Part shown: one piece after another, positions 14,577 to 22,295 of the stretch
Position numbering within the stretch: the first letter of the stretch is position 1
Layout of the letters: each line of letters begins with the position of its first letter
Source: an uncultured Collinsella sp.
Lineage (GTDB): Bacteria; Actinomycetota; Coriobacteriia; Coriobacteriales; Coriobacteriaceae
Reading direction: 5' to 3'
DNA length: 26,433 nucleotides
NCBI GenBank assembly: GCA_900762355.1
Contig: CAAFGE010000015.1
Coordinates: 1 to 26,433 of the forward strand
Program-made: the position numbers and the translations under genes
Notes under the pieces: model-generated
What the model was told of the DNA's origin: nothing
The model's database searches: none
The model's input: the letters and a program-made list of their open reading frames with translations, nothing else

Positions 14577-15367
14577 TGCCTATCGGACCTGCGCGTATGC
14601 CGCTCTTCGATCACCTGGGAGAGCTCCGTCGCCGCCTGACCATCGTGGTCGTGTCGGTGTTTGCCGCAGCCATCGTGCTGTACTTCGCCACGCCCGTGGT
14701 GCTCGATATCTTGGAAGACCCCATCCGCTCCTTTGTGCCGGACGGTAAGTTCTACATCACCACCACGCTCGGCGGCTTTGGCCTGCGCTTCTCGCTGGCC
14801 ATCAAGATGGCCGTGGTCATGTGCACGCCCATGATCATCTGGCAGATTCTGGCATTTTTCCTGCCGGCACTGCGCCCCAACGAGCGCAAGTGGGTTGTGC
14901 CCACGGTGCTCGCCTCGACGGTGCTGTTCTTCCTGGGTGCCATCTTCTGCTACTTCATCATCATCCCGGCGGGCTTTGAGTGGCTCATCGGCGAGACCTC
15001 GGCTGTCGCTACGGCGCTGCCCGATCTGGAGAACTACGTCAACATGGAGCTGCTCTTTATGATCGGCTTTGGTGTGGCGTTTGAGCTGCCGCTCATCATC
15101 TTCTACCTGTCCGTTTTCCACATCGTGTCCTATGCGGCCTTCCGCAGCGCCTGGCGCTACGTGTACGTAGGCCTGCTCGTGGGCTCGGCTGTGATTACGC
15201 CCGACGGCTCGCCCGTTACGCTGGGTCTCATGTATGGCGCCCTGCTCTCGCTCTACGAGATTTCGCTCGCCATCGCTCGCGTGGTCATTACCGCGCGCGA
15301 GGGCAAGGAGGGCCTGTTCGTGAGCCGTCTGGACCTGTTCTCGGACGACGAGGACGACGAGGAGTAA
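14576..15367 (+). CDS. tatC: Twin-arginine translocase subunit TatC
   Basis: The core six-helix membrane receptor that recognises twin-arginine signal peptides. The 263-residue protein starts with the conserved cytoplasmic segment FDHLGELRRRL (with E16), and its first loop and second helix read MIIWQILAFFLPALRPNERKW, matching the family signature around the periplasmic loop. Later conserved parts include GVAFELPLIIFYL and VGSAVITPDGSP. The C-terminus is a very acidic tail (SDDEDDEE). It overlaps tatA by one base and is followed seven bases later by hypA, so tatA-tatC-hypA is read as one unit. Co-localisation with nickel-enzyme maturation genes suggests a Tat-exported metalloenzyme such as a hydrogenase. 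Confidence 0.96.
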   Translation: MPIGPARMPLFDHLGELRRRLTIVVVSVFAAAIVLYFATPVVLDILEDPIRSFVPDGKFYITTTLGGFGLRFSLAIKMAVVMCTPMIIWQILAFFLPALRPNERKWVVPTVLASTVLFFLGAIFCYFIIIPAGFEWLIGETSAVATALPDLENYVNMELLFMIGFGVAFELPLIIFYLSVFHIVSYAAFRSAWRYVYVGLLVGSAVITPDGSPVTLGLMYGALLSLYEISLAIARVVITAREGKEGLFVSRLDLFSDDEDDEE

Positions 15368-15373
15368 ATCGGT

Positions 15374-15730
15374 ATGCACGAGGTTGGCATTGTCAACGGC
15401 ATACTCGATACAGTGATTCGCGCGGCGCGTGGGGCGGGGGCCTCGCGCGCCGTTTTGGTAACGCTGCGTATCGGGGATATGACCGAGGTCGTGCGCGAGG
15501 CGCTTGACTTTGCGTGGGAGACGTTTCGCGACGAGGACCCGCTCACGCGCGGCTGCGAGCTTGCCGTGGAGGAAGTCCATCCACAAAGCGAGTGTCTGGA
15601 CTGCGGTGAGGTCTTTGAGCACGACCGTTTCCATTGCCGTTGTCCCCAATGTGGCGGTGCCAACGTGCGTCTGCTGCATGGCCGCGAACTCGACATCGCA
15701 AGTATCGAGATCGAGACCCCCGACGATTAG
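15374..15730 (+). CDS. hypA: Hydrogenase nickel incorporation protein HypA
   Basis: A 118-residue nickel metallochaperone that works with HypB to load nickel into [NiFe]-hydrogenase (and in some bacteria urease). The N-terminal MHE provides the nickel site through H2. The zinc-binding loop has two CxxC pairs, C74/C77 (ECLDCG) and C90/C93 (CPQCG). Length is normal for the family. The Shine-Dalgarno sequence GGAG overlaps the tatC stop codon, giving tight coupling. hypB follows after 55 nt that include a TATAAA box near 15755, so hypB may have an extra promoter. No hydrogenase structural gene is in the window. Confidence 0.94.
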   Translation: MHEVGIVNGILDTVIRAARGAGASRAVLVTLRIGDMTEVVREALDFAWETFRDEDPLTRGCELAVEEVHPQSECLDCGEVFEHDRFHCRCPQCGGANVRLLHGRELDIASIEIETPDD

Positions 15731-15785
15731 CACGCTCGCCATCTAGCGATGGGGTATAAAAGGGCCAAAGTAAGGAGCGCTAAGT

Positions 15786-16469
15786 ATGGCCGAGAAAACG
15801 ATTGATATCGCGTCGCCGATTCTGTCGCGCAACGAGCGCCTGGCAGATCAGCTGCGTCAGCGGTTTGAGCAGACGAACACCTACGTGATCAATGTACTGT
15901 CGAGCCCTGGCTCGGGTAAGACCACCACGATTCTGGGCACCAACGAGCGCTTGCGTGACAAAGCCAGCCTGCGCTGTGCCGTTATCGAGGGCGATATCGC
16001 CTCGGACGTCGACGCCATCACCATGAAGGAAGCCGGCATGCCCGCCATCCAGATCAACACGGGCGGCCTGTGCCACCTCGAGGGCAACATGATCATGGAG
16101 GCCGTCGACGCCTTCGACCAGGCCGTCGGTCTGGAGAACATCGACGTCATCTTTATCGAAAATGTGGGTAACCTGGTCTGCCCGGTCGACTTTGACCTGG
16201 GCGAGAACCTGTCCATCATGATCCTCTCGGTGCCCGAGGGCGACGACAAGCCCATCAAGTACCCGGGCATCTTCCAGCACGCCGGCGCGCAGCTGCTCAA
16301 TAAGGTCGACGTGGCCCCGGCTTTCGATTTTGACATGGATAGGTATACTAAGACACTCGATGACCTCAATCCGCAGGCGCCGCGGTTTGCCGTGAGCGCG
16401 CGCAAGGGCGAGGGCATGGATGCCTGGTGCGATTGGCTCATCGGGCAGATCGAGCAAGCAAGGGCGTAA
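15786..16469 (+). CDS. hypB: Hydrogenase maturation GTPase HypB
   Basis: A GTPase that drives nickel insertion with HypA. The 227-residue protein has the P-loop SSPGSGKT (39-46), the metal-binding C96-H97 in GGLCHLEG, C132 in ENVGNLVCP, and the guanine-specificity motif NKVD (172-175). The histidine-rich or Cys-motif N-terminal extension found in some HypB proteins is absent, so it should not store nickel. The start is supported by AAGGAG. It is the last gene of the tatA-tatC-hypA-hypB group. With HypC to HypF not present here, the rest of the pathway would have to be elsewhere. Service of another nickel enzyme is possible. Confidence 0.95.
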   Translation: MAEKTIDIASPILSRNERLADQLRQRFEQTNTYVINVLSSPGSGKTTTILGTNERLRDKASLRCAVIEGDIASDVDAITMKEAGMPAIQINTGGLCHLEGNMIMEAVDAFDQAVGLENIDVIFIENVGNLVCPVDFDLGENLSIMILSVPEGDDKPIKYPGIFQHAGAQLLNKVDVAPAFDFDMDRYTKTLDDLNPQAPRFAVSARKGEGMDAWCDWLIGQIEQARA

Positions 16470-16523
16470 ATCGGCCGCCATACGGGCGGGCGTAGCCGCA
16501 GAGACACGAGATAGGAGCCTCTT

Positions 16524-19118
16524 TTGAAGCTCATCATCGCAGAGAAAAACGACGCCGCGCGTCAGATTGCCGAGCGTCTGTCCACGGGCAAACCCAAAAA
16601 GGACAAGGTGTACAACACCGCCATCTACCGTTTTGAGTGGAAGGGCGAGGAGTGCGTGACCATCGGCCTGGCCGGTCACATCCTTGCGCCCGATTTTTGC
16701 GACAGCGTGCTGTTCGATAAAAAGCTGGGCTGGTATTCGGTTACCGAGGACGGCGAGATGCTACCGGCCGACATGCCCGATGGCCTGGCACGCCCGCCCT
16801 ACGACACCAAGCGCAAGCCGTTTCTTGCCGACGGCATCTCCATCAAGGGCTGGAAGCTCGAGAGTCTGCCGTATCTCACCTGGGCACCCGTCATTAAGCT
16901 GCCGGCCGAGAAGGAACTCATCCGCTCGCTCAAGAACCTCGCCAAAAAGTCCGACAGTGTCATCATCGCCACGGACTTCGATCGCGAGGGCGAGCTGATC
17001 GGTTCGGACGCCCTCAACAAGGTGCGCGAGGTGGCGCCCGACTTGCCGGTCGCCCGCGCCCAGTATTCTTCGTTTACCAAGGCCGAGATCACGCAGGCCT
17101 TCGATAACCTTGTCTCGCTCGACCAGAACCTGGCCGACGCCGGCGAGAGCCGTCAGCACATCGACCTCATTTGGGGTGCGGTGCTCACGCGCTACCTGAC
17201 GCTCGCCAAGTTTGGCGGCTTTGGCAACGTGCGTTCCGCCGGCCGCGTGCAGACGCCGACGCTTGCCCTGGTGGTCGAGCGCGAGCGCGAGCGCATGGCG
17301 TTTGTGCCCGAGGACTATTGGCAGATTCGCGGCATGGGCGCCGCGCAAGGCGCTGCCGAGGACGATCGCTTTAAGATCGCGCACAAGACGGCGCGCTTTA
17401 CCGACAAGGATGCTGCTGAGACGGCGTACGGTCACGTTGACGGCGCTACGACGGCAACCGTCGCCGCGGTGACCAAGCGCTCGCGTAAGCAGCAGCCGCC
17501 CACGCCGTTTGCGACGACCTCGCTGCAGGCTGCCGCCGCGGCCGAGGGCATCTCACCTGCGCGTACCATGCGCATCGCCGAGTCCCTCTACATGGCCGGT
17601 CTCATCAGCTACCCGCGTGTCGACAACACCGTGTATCCCGCGACGCTCGATCTGGGCGCCGTGGTGAGCGACCTGGCAAAGATCAACCCGGCGCTGGCGC
17701 CCGTGTGCAAAAAGGTGCTCGCCGGCCCCATGAAGCCCACGCGCGGCAAGGTCGAGACCACCGACCACCCGCCTATCTACCCCACGGGCGAGGGCGATCC
17801 GTCCACGCTCGATGGCGGCCAGCGCAAGCTCTACGACCTCATCGCCCGTCGCTTCCTGGCGACGCTCATGGGGCCCGCGACTATCGAGAACACCAAGCTC
17901 GAGCTCGATGTGAACGGTGAGCCGTTCGTGGCCTCGGGCGACGTGCTCGTGACCCCGGGTTTCCGCGAGGCGTACCCGTACGGTCTTAAGCGCGATGAGC
18001 AGATGCCGCCGCTTGAGCAGGGCGACACGGTCGACGTGTTCGACATTAAGCTTGAGGCCAAGCAGACCGAGCCGCCCGCGCGCTACAGCCAGGGCAAGCT
18101 CGTGCAGGAGATGGAAAAGCGCGGCCTGGGCACCAAGTCCACGCGCGCGAGTATCATCGAGCGCCTGTACGCCGTGCGCTACCTCAAAAACGATCCCGTG
18201 GAGCCGAGCCAGCTGGGCATCGCCATCATTGACGCGCTGACGCAATTTGCCCCGCGCATCACGAGCCCCGATATGACCAGCGAGCTCGACGGCGACATGA
18301 CTCGCGTCGAGCGCGGCGAGGACACCGAAGAGCATGTCGTGACGCACTCGCGTGCGCTGCTGGCCGGCGTGCTCGACGAGCTGCTCAAGCATACGCAGGA
18401 GCTCGGCGACGCCATCAGCGACGCCGTCACGGCCGATGCGCGCGTGGGCGCCTGCCCCAAGTGCGGCAAGGACCTGGTTATGAAGACGAGCGCCAAGACC
18501 CGCGGCAGCTTCATTGGCTGCATGGGCTGGCCCGACTGCGACGTGACCTATCCGGTGCCGAGCGGCGTCAAGGTGAGCCCGCTCGAGGGCGAGGCCGCCG
18601 TGTGCCCCGAGTGCGGTGCGCCGCGCATCAAGTGTCAGCCGTTCCGCCAGAAGGCTTTCGAGATCTGCGTGAACCCGAGGTGCCCCACCAACTACGAGCC
18701 TGACCTTAAGGTGGGCGAGTGCAAGGTGTGCGCCGAGGCCGGACGCCATGGCGACCTGATCGCGCACAAGAGCGAGAAGAGCGGCAAGCGCTTTATCCGC
18801 TGCACCAACTACGATGACTGTGGCGTGAGCTATCCTCTACCGGCGCGCGGTAAGCTCGAGGCGACGGGTGAGACCTGCCCCGAGTGCGGCGCTCCCATCG
18901 TGGTGGTCAACACGGCGCGCGGCCCGTGGCGCATCTGCGTGAACATGGACTGCCCGACCAAGGAGAAGAAGCCCGCCCGCGGCCGCAAGACCGCGACTAA
19001 GGCGAGCTCGGCAAAGAAGACGACGGCGGCCAAGAAGACCACGGCTAAGAAAGCCACTGCCGCCAAGAAGACGACCGCGAAGAAGTCGACTGCCAAGAAA
19101 GCAGCCTCCGACAAGTAA
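16524..19118 (+). CDS. topA: DNA topoisomerase IA (archaeal-type core, lysine-rich tail)
   Basis: Relaxes negative supercoils by single-strand passage. The 864-residue protein has a Toprim domain (KLIIAEKNDAARQIAERL at the N-terminus and ATDFDREGELIG with D151, D153, E155), the RSAGRVQTPTLALV region, and the catalytic tyrosine Y363 in LISYPRVDNTVYP. Wording of these motifs, plus DHPPIYPTG, is that of archaeal topoisomerase I rather than E. coli TopA (ATDLDREGE, YMRTDST). Four Cys4 zinc modules follow (about 644-813). The last 50 residues are a Lys/Ala/Thr histone-H1-like tail of TAKK repeats that probably binds DNA. The start is TTG with AGGAG six bases upstream; the protein begins right at the Toprim strand. 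A strong terminator follows. The symbol is by function, since orthology to E. coli topA is doubtful. Confidence 0.93.
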   Translation: MKLIIAEKNDAARQIAERLSTGKPKKDKVYNTAIYRFEWKGEECVTIGLAGHILAPDFCDSVLFDKKLGWYSVTEDGEMLPADMPDGLARPPYDTKRKPFLADGISIKGWKLESLPYLTWAPVIKLPAEKELIRSLKNLAKKSDSVIIATDFDREGELIGSDALNKVREVAPDLPVARAQYSSFTKAEITQAFDNLVSLDQNLADAGESRQHIDLIWGAVLTRYLTLAKFGGFGNVRSAGRVQTPTLALVVERERERMAFVPEDYWQIRGMGAAQGAAEDDRFKIAHKTARFTDKDAAETAYGHVDGATTATVAAVTKRSRKQQPPTPFATTSLQAAAAAEGISPARTMRIAESLYMAGLISYPRVDNTVYPATLDLGAVVSDLAKINPALAPVCKKVLAGPMKPTRGKVETTDHPPIYPTGEGDPSTLDGGQRKLYDLIARRFLATLMGPATIENTKLELDVNGEPFVASGDVLVTPGFREAYPYGLKRDEQMPPLEQGDTVDVFDIKLEAKQTEPPARYSQGKLVQEMEKRGLGTKSTRASIIERLYAVRYLKNDPVEPSQLGIAIIDALTQFAPRITSPDMTSELDGDMTRVERGEDTEEHVVTHSRALLAGVLDELLKHTQELGDAISDAVTADARVGACPKCGKDLVMKTSAKTRGSFIGCMGWPDCDVTYPVPSGVKVSPLEGEAAVCPECGAPRIKCQPFRQKAFEICVNPRCPTNYEPDLKVGECKVCAEAGRHGDLIAHKSEKSGKRFIRCTNYDDCGVSYPLPARGKLEATGETCPECGAPIVVVNTARGPWRICVNMDCPTKEKKPARGRKTATKASSAKKTTAAKKTTAKKATAAKKTTAKKSTAKKAASDK

Positions 19119-19140
19119 CGGCGCGGTCGAAACATTGCCT

Positions 19141-19181
19141 AAAAAACGAGCGAGGACCCCACGATCCTCGCTCGTTTTTTT
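19141..19181 (+). terminator. Intrinsic terminator of the topoisomerase gene
   Basis: AAAAACGAGCGAGGA pairs with TCCTCGCTCGTTTTT around an 8-nt loop, with T residues to 19181. The matching A run means it could also act on the minus strand for the zinc-ribbon gene. Confidence 0.9.
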
Positions 19182-19183
19182 GA

Positions 19184-19241
19184 CCGGCAGTTAGGGACGT
19201 TCCTTTTCTGCCGGCAGTTTAGGAACGTCTCTAACTGCCGG
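19184..19241. repeat. REP-like inverted repeat (GGGACGTTCC core)
   Basis: The 20-nt arms at 19184-19203 and 19222-19241 are complementary with one G-U position. They begin CCGGCAGTTA and contain GGGACGTTCC. A third partial copy of the same unit (CCGGCAGTTTAGGAACGT) lies at 19211-19228 in direct orientation, so the unit occurs three times in 58 bp. The core also appears at 11737-11751. It sits in the convergent gap between topA and the zinc-ribbon gene. Confidence 0.65.
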
Positions 19242-19259
19242 CTCGGGAACGACAAAGCG

Positions 19260-20243
19260 CTAGTTCACCTCGACGGGTTTGGCGCCGGGATAGCGCTCCT
19301 CAAAGTCTAGGCGGTACTTATTGTCATTGGTACCCGCCACGTTGTCGCGCGACAGCGGCGCCACGATCTCATTCTTGTGGTCCGCAGGCTTGGCGTATTT
19401 CAGGCTGATCTCCCAGGCATCACAGATTGCGTCAATGCGGTGATCCAGGTCGTCGTACAGGGCGATGATGTCCTTCCAGGAGCTGTAGTTCTTGGAGCTC
19501 GTCGGGACGTCCAGGTCCTCGACGATGTCGTAATACTGCTCGATGGTGTCCTCCGTGCGCTCGGCGACGTCGGCGAGATTTTGACGGGTGGTTCGATCCT
19601 CTTCCAGATAGTTGCCGTTGAAGTTCTGCGCGCAGCCACGGACCTGGCTGTCGAGATCTTCGAGCAGGTCGTAGTATTCGCTCAGGCGACGGTAGAGGTT
19701 CTGCTCGGAGAGCGTTGCTTCGCCGCCATCCTCGTCGTCATCGTCATCATCGTCGTACAGGCTGTTGGGATCGCCGAGAGGCTTTAGGTCATCGTCGTCG
19801 ACGTCATGGTGCAGCTTAGCTACCGCGGCAGTCGTCTGCGTGGCGGCGTTGTCGAAAGGCTTGATCACAAAGAAAACGACCAGGGCGATGATGATCGCCA
19901 CCAGCACAACAATAACGGCGATAAGCGGCCCGGTGCCGCTCTTTTTGGGAGCGGGGGTCTGTGGCGAAGCGGGCGCGTATGCGGGAGCCGGCTGCTGTTG
20001 GGGCGAGCCGCTCGCGACGGGTATGCGCTGCGTGGTCTCGACGGCCTCGGTCCCTGCGGCGGGGTCGGGGCTATAGGCGAGGGGGTCGTCCGCCTTGGCT
20101 TGCGGCGTATCAAGGGAGCCGGTCTGCTCAAAAGCGGGCTGGCTATCGCTCGTGGCTGTTTGCTCAACGGGTGCACCGCACGAGGTGCAGAACTTGGCAT
20201 CATCTGCAAGAAGCTTGCCGCACGAGGCGCAATACCGAGACAT
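19260..20243 (-). CDS. Zinc-ribbon membrane protein with extracytoplasmic domain
   Basis: A 327-residue protein of unknown function. It starts with a zinc ribbon (C5-x2-C8 in YCASCGK and C19-x2-C22 in FCTSCGAP). A Pro/Gln/Ala-rich linker follows, then one strong membrane helix (about 106-128, LIAVIVVLVAIIIALVVFFV), then an outside part with a very acidic stretch (about 147-176, including seven consecutive Asp) and a helical domain rich in Tyr and Asp. The topology puts the zinc ribbon in the cytoplasm and about 200 residues outside. An upstream ATG six codons earlier is in frame, but the AAAGGAG Shine-Dalgarno sequence favours the ATG at 20243. It is divergent from tmk. Such zinc-ribbon plus membrane-helix proteins are common in Gram-positive bacteria and often act as sensors or wall-associated proteins; no specific role can be given. 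Confidence 0.85.
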   Translation of the reverse strand: MSRYCASCGKLLADDAKFCTSCGAPVEQTATSDSQPAFEQTGSLDTPQAKADDPLAYSPDPAAGTEAVETTQRIPVASGSPQQQPAPAYAPASPQTPAPKKSGTGPLIAVIVVLVAIIIALVVFFVIKPFDNAATQTTAAVAKLHHDVDDDDLKPLGDPNSLYDDDDDDDEDGGEATLSEQNLYRRLSEYYDLLEDLDSQVRGCAQNFNGNYLEEDRTTRQNLADVAERTEDTIEQYYDIVEDLDVPTSSKNYSSWKDIIALYDDLDHRIDAICDAWEISLKYAKPADHKNEIVAPLSRDNVAGTNDNKYRLDFEERYPGAKPVEVN

Positions 20244-20311
20244 TGCCACTCCTTTCGCCACATTTCAATGCAATACGACGATTATACCCAGCATCCAAAA
20301 TTCCCCATCAT

Positions 20312-20380
20312 AAGTTGCGGTGAAATAGGGACTGTTTGGCGGTCTCAGAGCTTCAATCAGTCCCTATTTCACCGCAACTT
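20312..20380. repeat. Perfect 23-bp inverted repeat between the zinc-ribbon gene and tmk
   Basis: The arms 20312-20334 and 20358-20380 are perfectly complementary around a 23-nt spacer. Each contains GTTGCGGTGAAATAGGGAC. It lies between divergent genes, so it is not needed as a terminator. A single related fragment, AAAGTTGCGGTG, is near 2086-2096. The AGGGAC core links it to the REP-like palindromes in this window. Confidence 0.7.
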
Positions 20381-20482
20381 TGGAAAGGCGCCTTTAGCCA
20401 CTGGGGACGCGCCGAGCACTGGGGTATCATGGCTTGGTTGATATATCTGCATTTACGCGCCTTGTAGGAAGGGGCTGCGCCC

Positions 20483-21166
20483 ATGGCTTTTGAGCCTGCT
20501 CAACATAGCTTTATCACGCTCGAGGGCGTCGACGGTGCCGGCAAGTCCACGCAGGCGCGCCTGCTTGCCCGTGCGCTCGAACTCGCTGGCTATCAGGTCG
20601 TAACTCTGCGCGAGCCGGGTGGCACTGCCATCAGCGAAAAGATTCGCGCCCTGCTGCTCGACCCCGCCAACACGGCGATGGGAGACACCTGCGAGTTGCT
20701 GCTCTACGAGGCGGCGCGCGCCCAGTTGGTGCACGAGGTCATAGCCCCCGCCCTTGCGGCCGGCAAGGTGGTCCTGTGCGATCGCTTCTACGATTCCACG
20801 ACCTGCTACCAGGCATTTGCCGATGGCCTCGATCGCCAGATGGTGCGCGACGCCAACAACCTGGCCGTCGCGGGAACGCACCCGGCGCTCACACTCGTCT
20901 ACCACATCACGCCCGAGCAGGCGGCGCTGCGCATGGCGGCCCGCGGTGCGACCGATCGCATGGAGGCCAAGGGCATGGCCTTCCAGGAGCGTGTCTATCA
21001 GGGATTTTGTGCCATTGCCGCCGAGGAGCCAGACCGCGTAAAGCTCATCGACGCGACCGCGTCCATCGAGGACGTTTTCGCGCAGACGGTCGAGCAGGTT
21101 CGCGCCTACGGCCTCGACATTTCCCGGGAAGCCGTCGCCGCCGCGCTTGCCAAGGAGGCCGAGTAA
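20483..21166 (+). CDS. tmk: Thymidylate kinase
   Basis: Phosphorylates dTMP to dTDP for DNA synthesis. The 227-residue protein has the P-loop GVDGAGKST (15-23), the dTMP-site REPGGT, the DR motif D100-R101 in DRFYDST, and a LID region with RMAARGATDR. Length is slightly above the usual 205-215. The start ATG follows AAGGGG. Its stop codon is one base before the holB ATG, and holB is in turn overlapped by ricT, the tmk-holB-ricT order known from many Gram-positive bacteria. A 23-bp inverted repeat lies in the divergent gap upstream. Confidence 0.96.
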   Translation: MAFEPAQHSFITLEGVDGAGKSTQARLLARALELAGYQVVTLREPGGTAISEKIRALLLDPANTAMGDTCELLLYEAARAQLVHEVIAPALAAGKVVLCDRFYDSTTCYQAFADGLDRQMVRDANNLAVAGTHPALTLVYHITPEQAALRMAARGATDRMEAKGMAFQERVYQGFCAIAAEEPDRVKLIDATASIEDVFAQTVEQVRAYGLDISREAVAAALAKEAE

Positions 21167-21167
21167 C

Positions 21168-22295
21168 ATGGCCCCCGCTCAGGCAAGCCTGCTGGCCAAG
21201 CTCGACACCCAAGAGCGCGTGCGTGACTTTTTGACCAATGCCGTCGCTAGCGGTCGCGCATCGCACGCCTACCTGTTTTTGGGCGCTCCCGGCGCGGGCA
21301 AGCTCGACGCCGCGTGGGCGCTCGCCCAAGCCTTCCTGTGCGAGCAGGACGGCTGCGGCGCATGCGACAGCTGCGTGCGCGTCTCTCGGCATACGCATCC
21401 CGACGTGCACTATTACACGCCCGAGAGCGCCACGGGTTACCTCATCGCCCAGACCCGCGAGCTGCTCGATGACGTGCCGCTGGCGCCTATCCGTGCCAAG
21501 GCCAAGGTCTACATCATCGACCGTGCCGAGCAACTGCGTGCCAACACCGCCAACGCACTGCTCAAAACGCTCGAGGAGCCGCCCGAGGGCGTTATGTTTA
21601 TCTTGCTGGGCACCTCGGCCGACGTGATGCTGCCCACTATCGTGAGTCGTTGCCAGTGCGTGCCGTTTCGGCTGGTATCGCCCGCCGTCGCCGCGCAGGC
21701 CGTGAGTCGCGCCACCGGTCAGGACCCTGCGCGTTGCCGCATGGCGGTCGCCGTGGCGGGAAGCCCCACACGCGGCATCGAGTTTCTTAAGAGCGCCGAG
21801 CGCCAGGACGCCCGCCGTCAGATGGTCCGTGCCATCGACTCACTCATTGCCGCCGACGAGGCCGACGTGCTCAGTCGCGCCAAGTCGCTCATTGTCGCCG
21901 TCAAGGCGCCGCTCGCCGAGGTCAAGTCCACGCAGGAAAAGGTACTCGAGCAAAACGCCGACTACCTGTCGCGTGGAGCATTGAAGCAGCTTGAGGACCG
22001 CAACAAGCGCGAACTCAACGCGCGCGAGCGTTCGGGTATCATGGAAACGCTGGCGAGCGCGCGGACGCTCATGCGCGACGTGCTGCTGACACTTCAGGAC
22101 GAGGCGGCCGACGTGGTGAACGAGGATGTGCGCGACACGATCGGTCGGCTTGCCGCCGCGACCAATGTTGCGGGTGCCACCCAGGCGCTCGAGGCGGTCG
22201 CGACCGCCGAGCGCAACATCGCCAGAAACGTTACTCCCCAGCTGGCCATCGAGGTCATGCTGTTCGATATCAGGAAGGCACTGAAATGCCGTTAG
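21168..22295 (+). CDS. holB: DNA polymerase III subunit delta' (HolB)
   Basis: A clamp-loader AAA+ subunit that helps place the sliding clamp. In the 375-residue protein, SHAYLFLGAPGAGKL (32-46) is the P-loop region, where the usual GKT/S is GKL, consistent with a non-hydrolysing delta'. The zinc module has C58, C63, C66 and C69. LLKTLEEPP is followed by the SRC motif (SRCQCVPFR), which serves as the arginine-finger region. The C-terminal part is helical, as in the clamp-loader collar. I chose the ATG at 21168, right after the tmk stop codon, because AAGGAGG lies within the end of tmk; an earlier in-frame ATG would overlap tmk. It overlaps ricT by 10 nt. Confidence 0.92.
   Translation: MAPAQASLLAKLDTQERVRDFLTNAVASGRASHAYLFLGAPGAGKLDAAWALAQAFLCEQDGCGACDSCVRVSRHTHPDVHYYTPESATGYLIAQTRELLDDVPLAPIRAKAKVYIIDRAEQLRANTANALLKTLEEPPEGVMFILLGTSADVMLPTIVSRCQCVPFRLVSPAVAAQAVSRATGQDPARCRMAVAVAGSPTRGIEFLKSAERQDARRQMVRAIDSLIAADEADVLSRAKSLIVAVKAPLAEVKSTQEKVLEQNADYLSRGALKQLEDRNKRELNARERSGIMETLASARTLMRDVLLTLQDEAADVVNEDVRDTIGRLAAATNVAGATQALEAVATAERNIARNVTPQLAIEVMLFDIRKALKCR

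Noticed and set aside
18990..19118. The lysine-rich end of the topoisomerase as a DNA tandem repeat
   Set aside because: It is in frame, encodes a histone-like tail known from actinobacterial topoisomerases, and varies at codon level, so it is protein-driven rather than a separate repeat feature.
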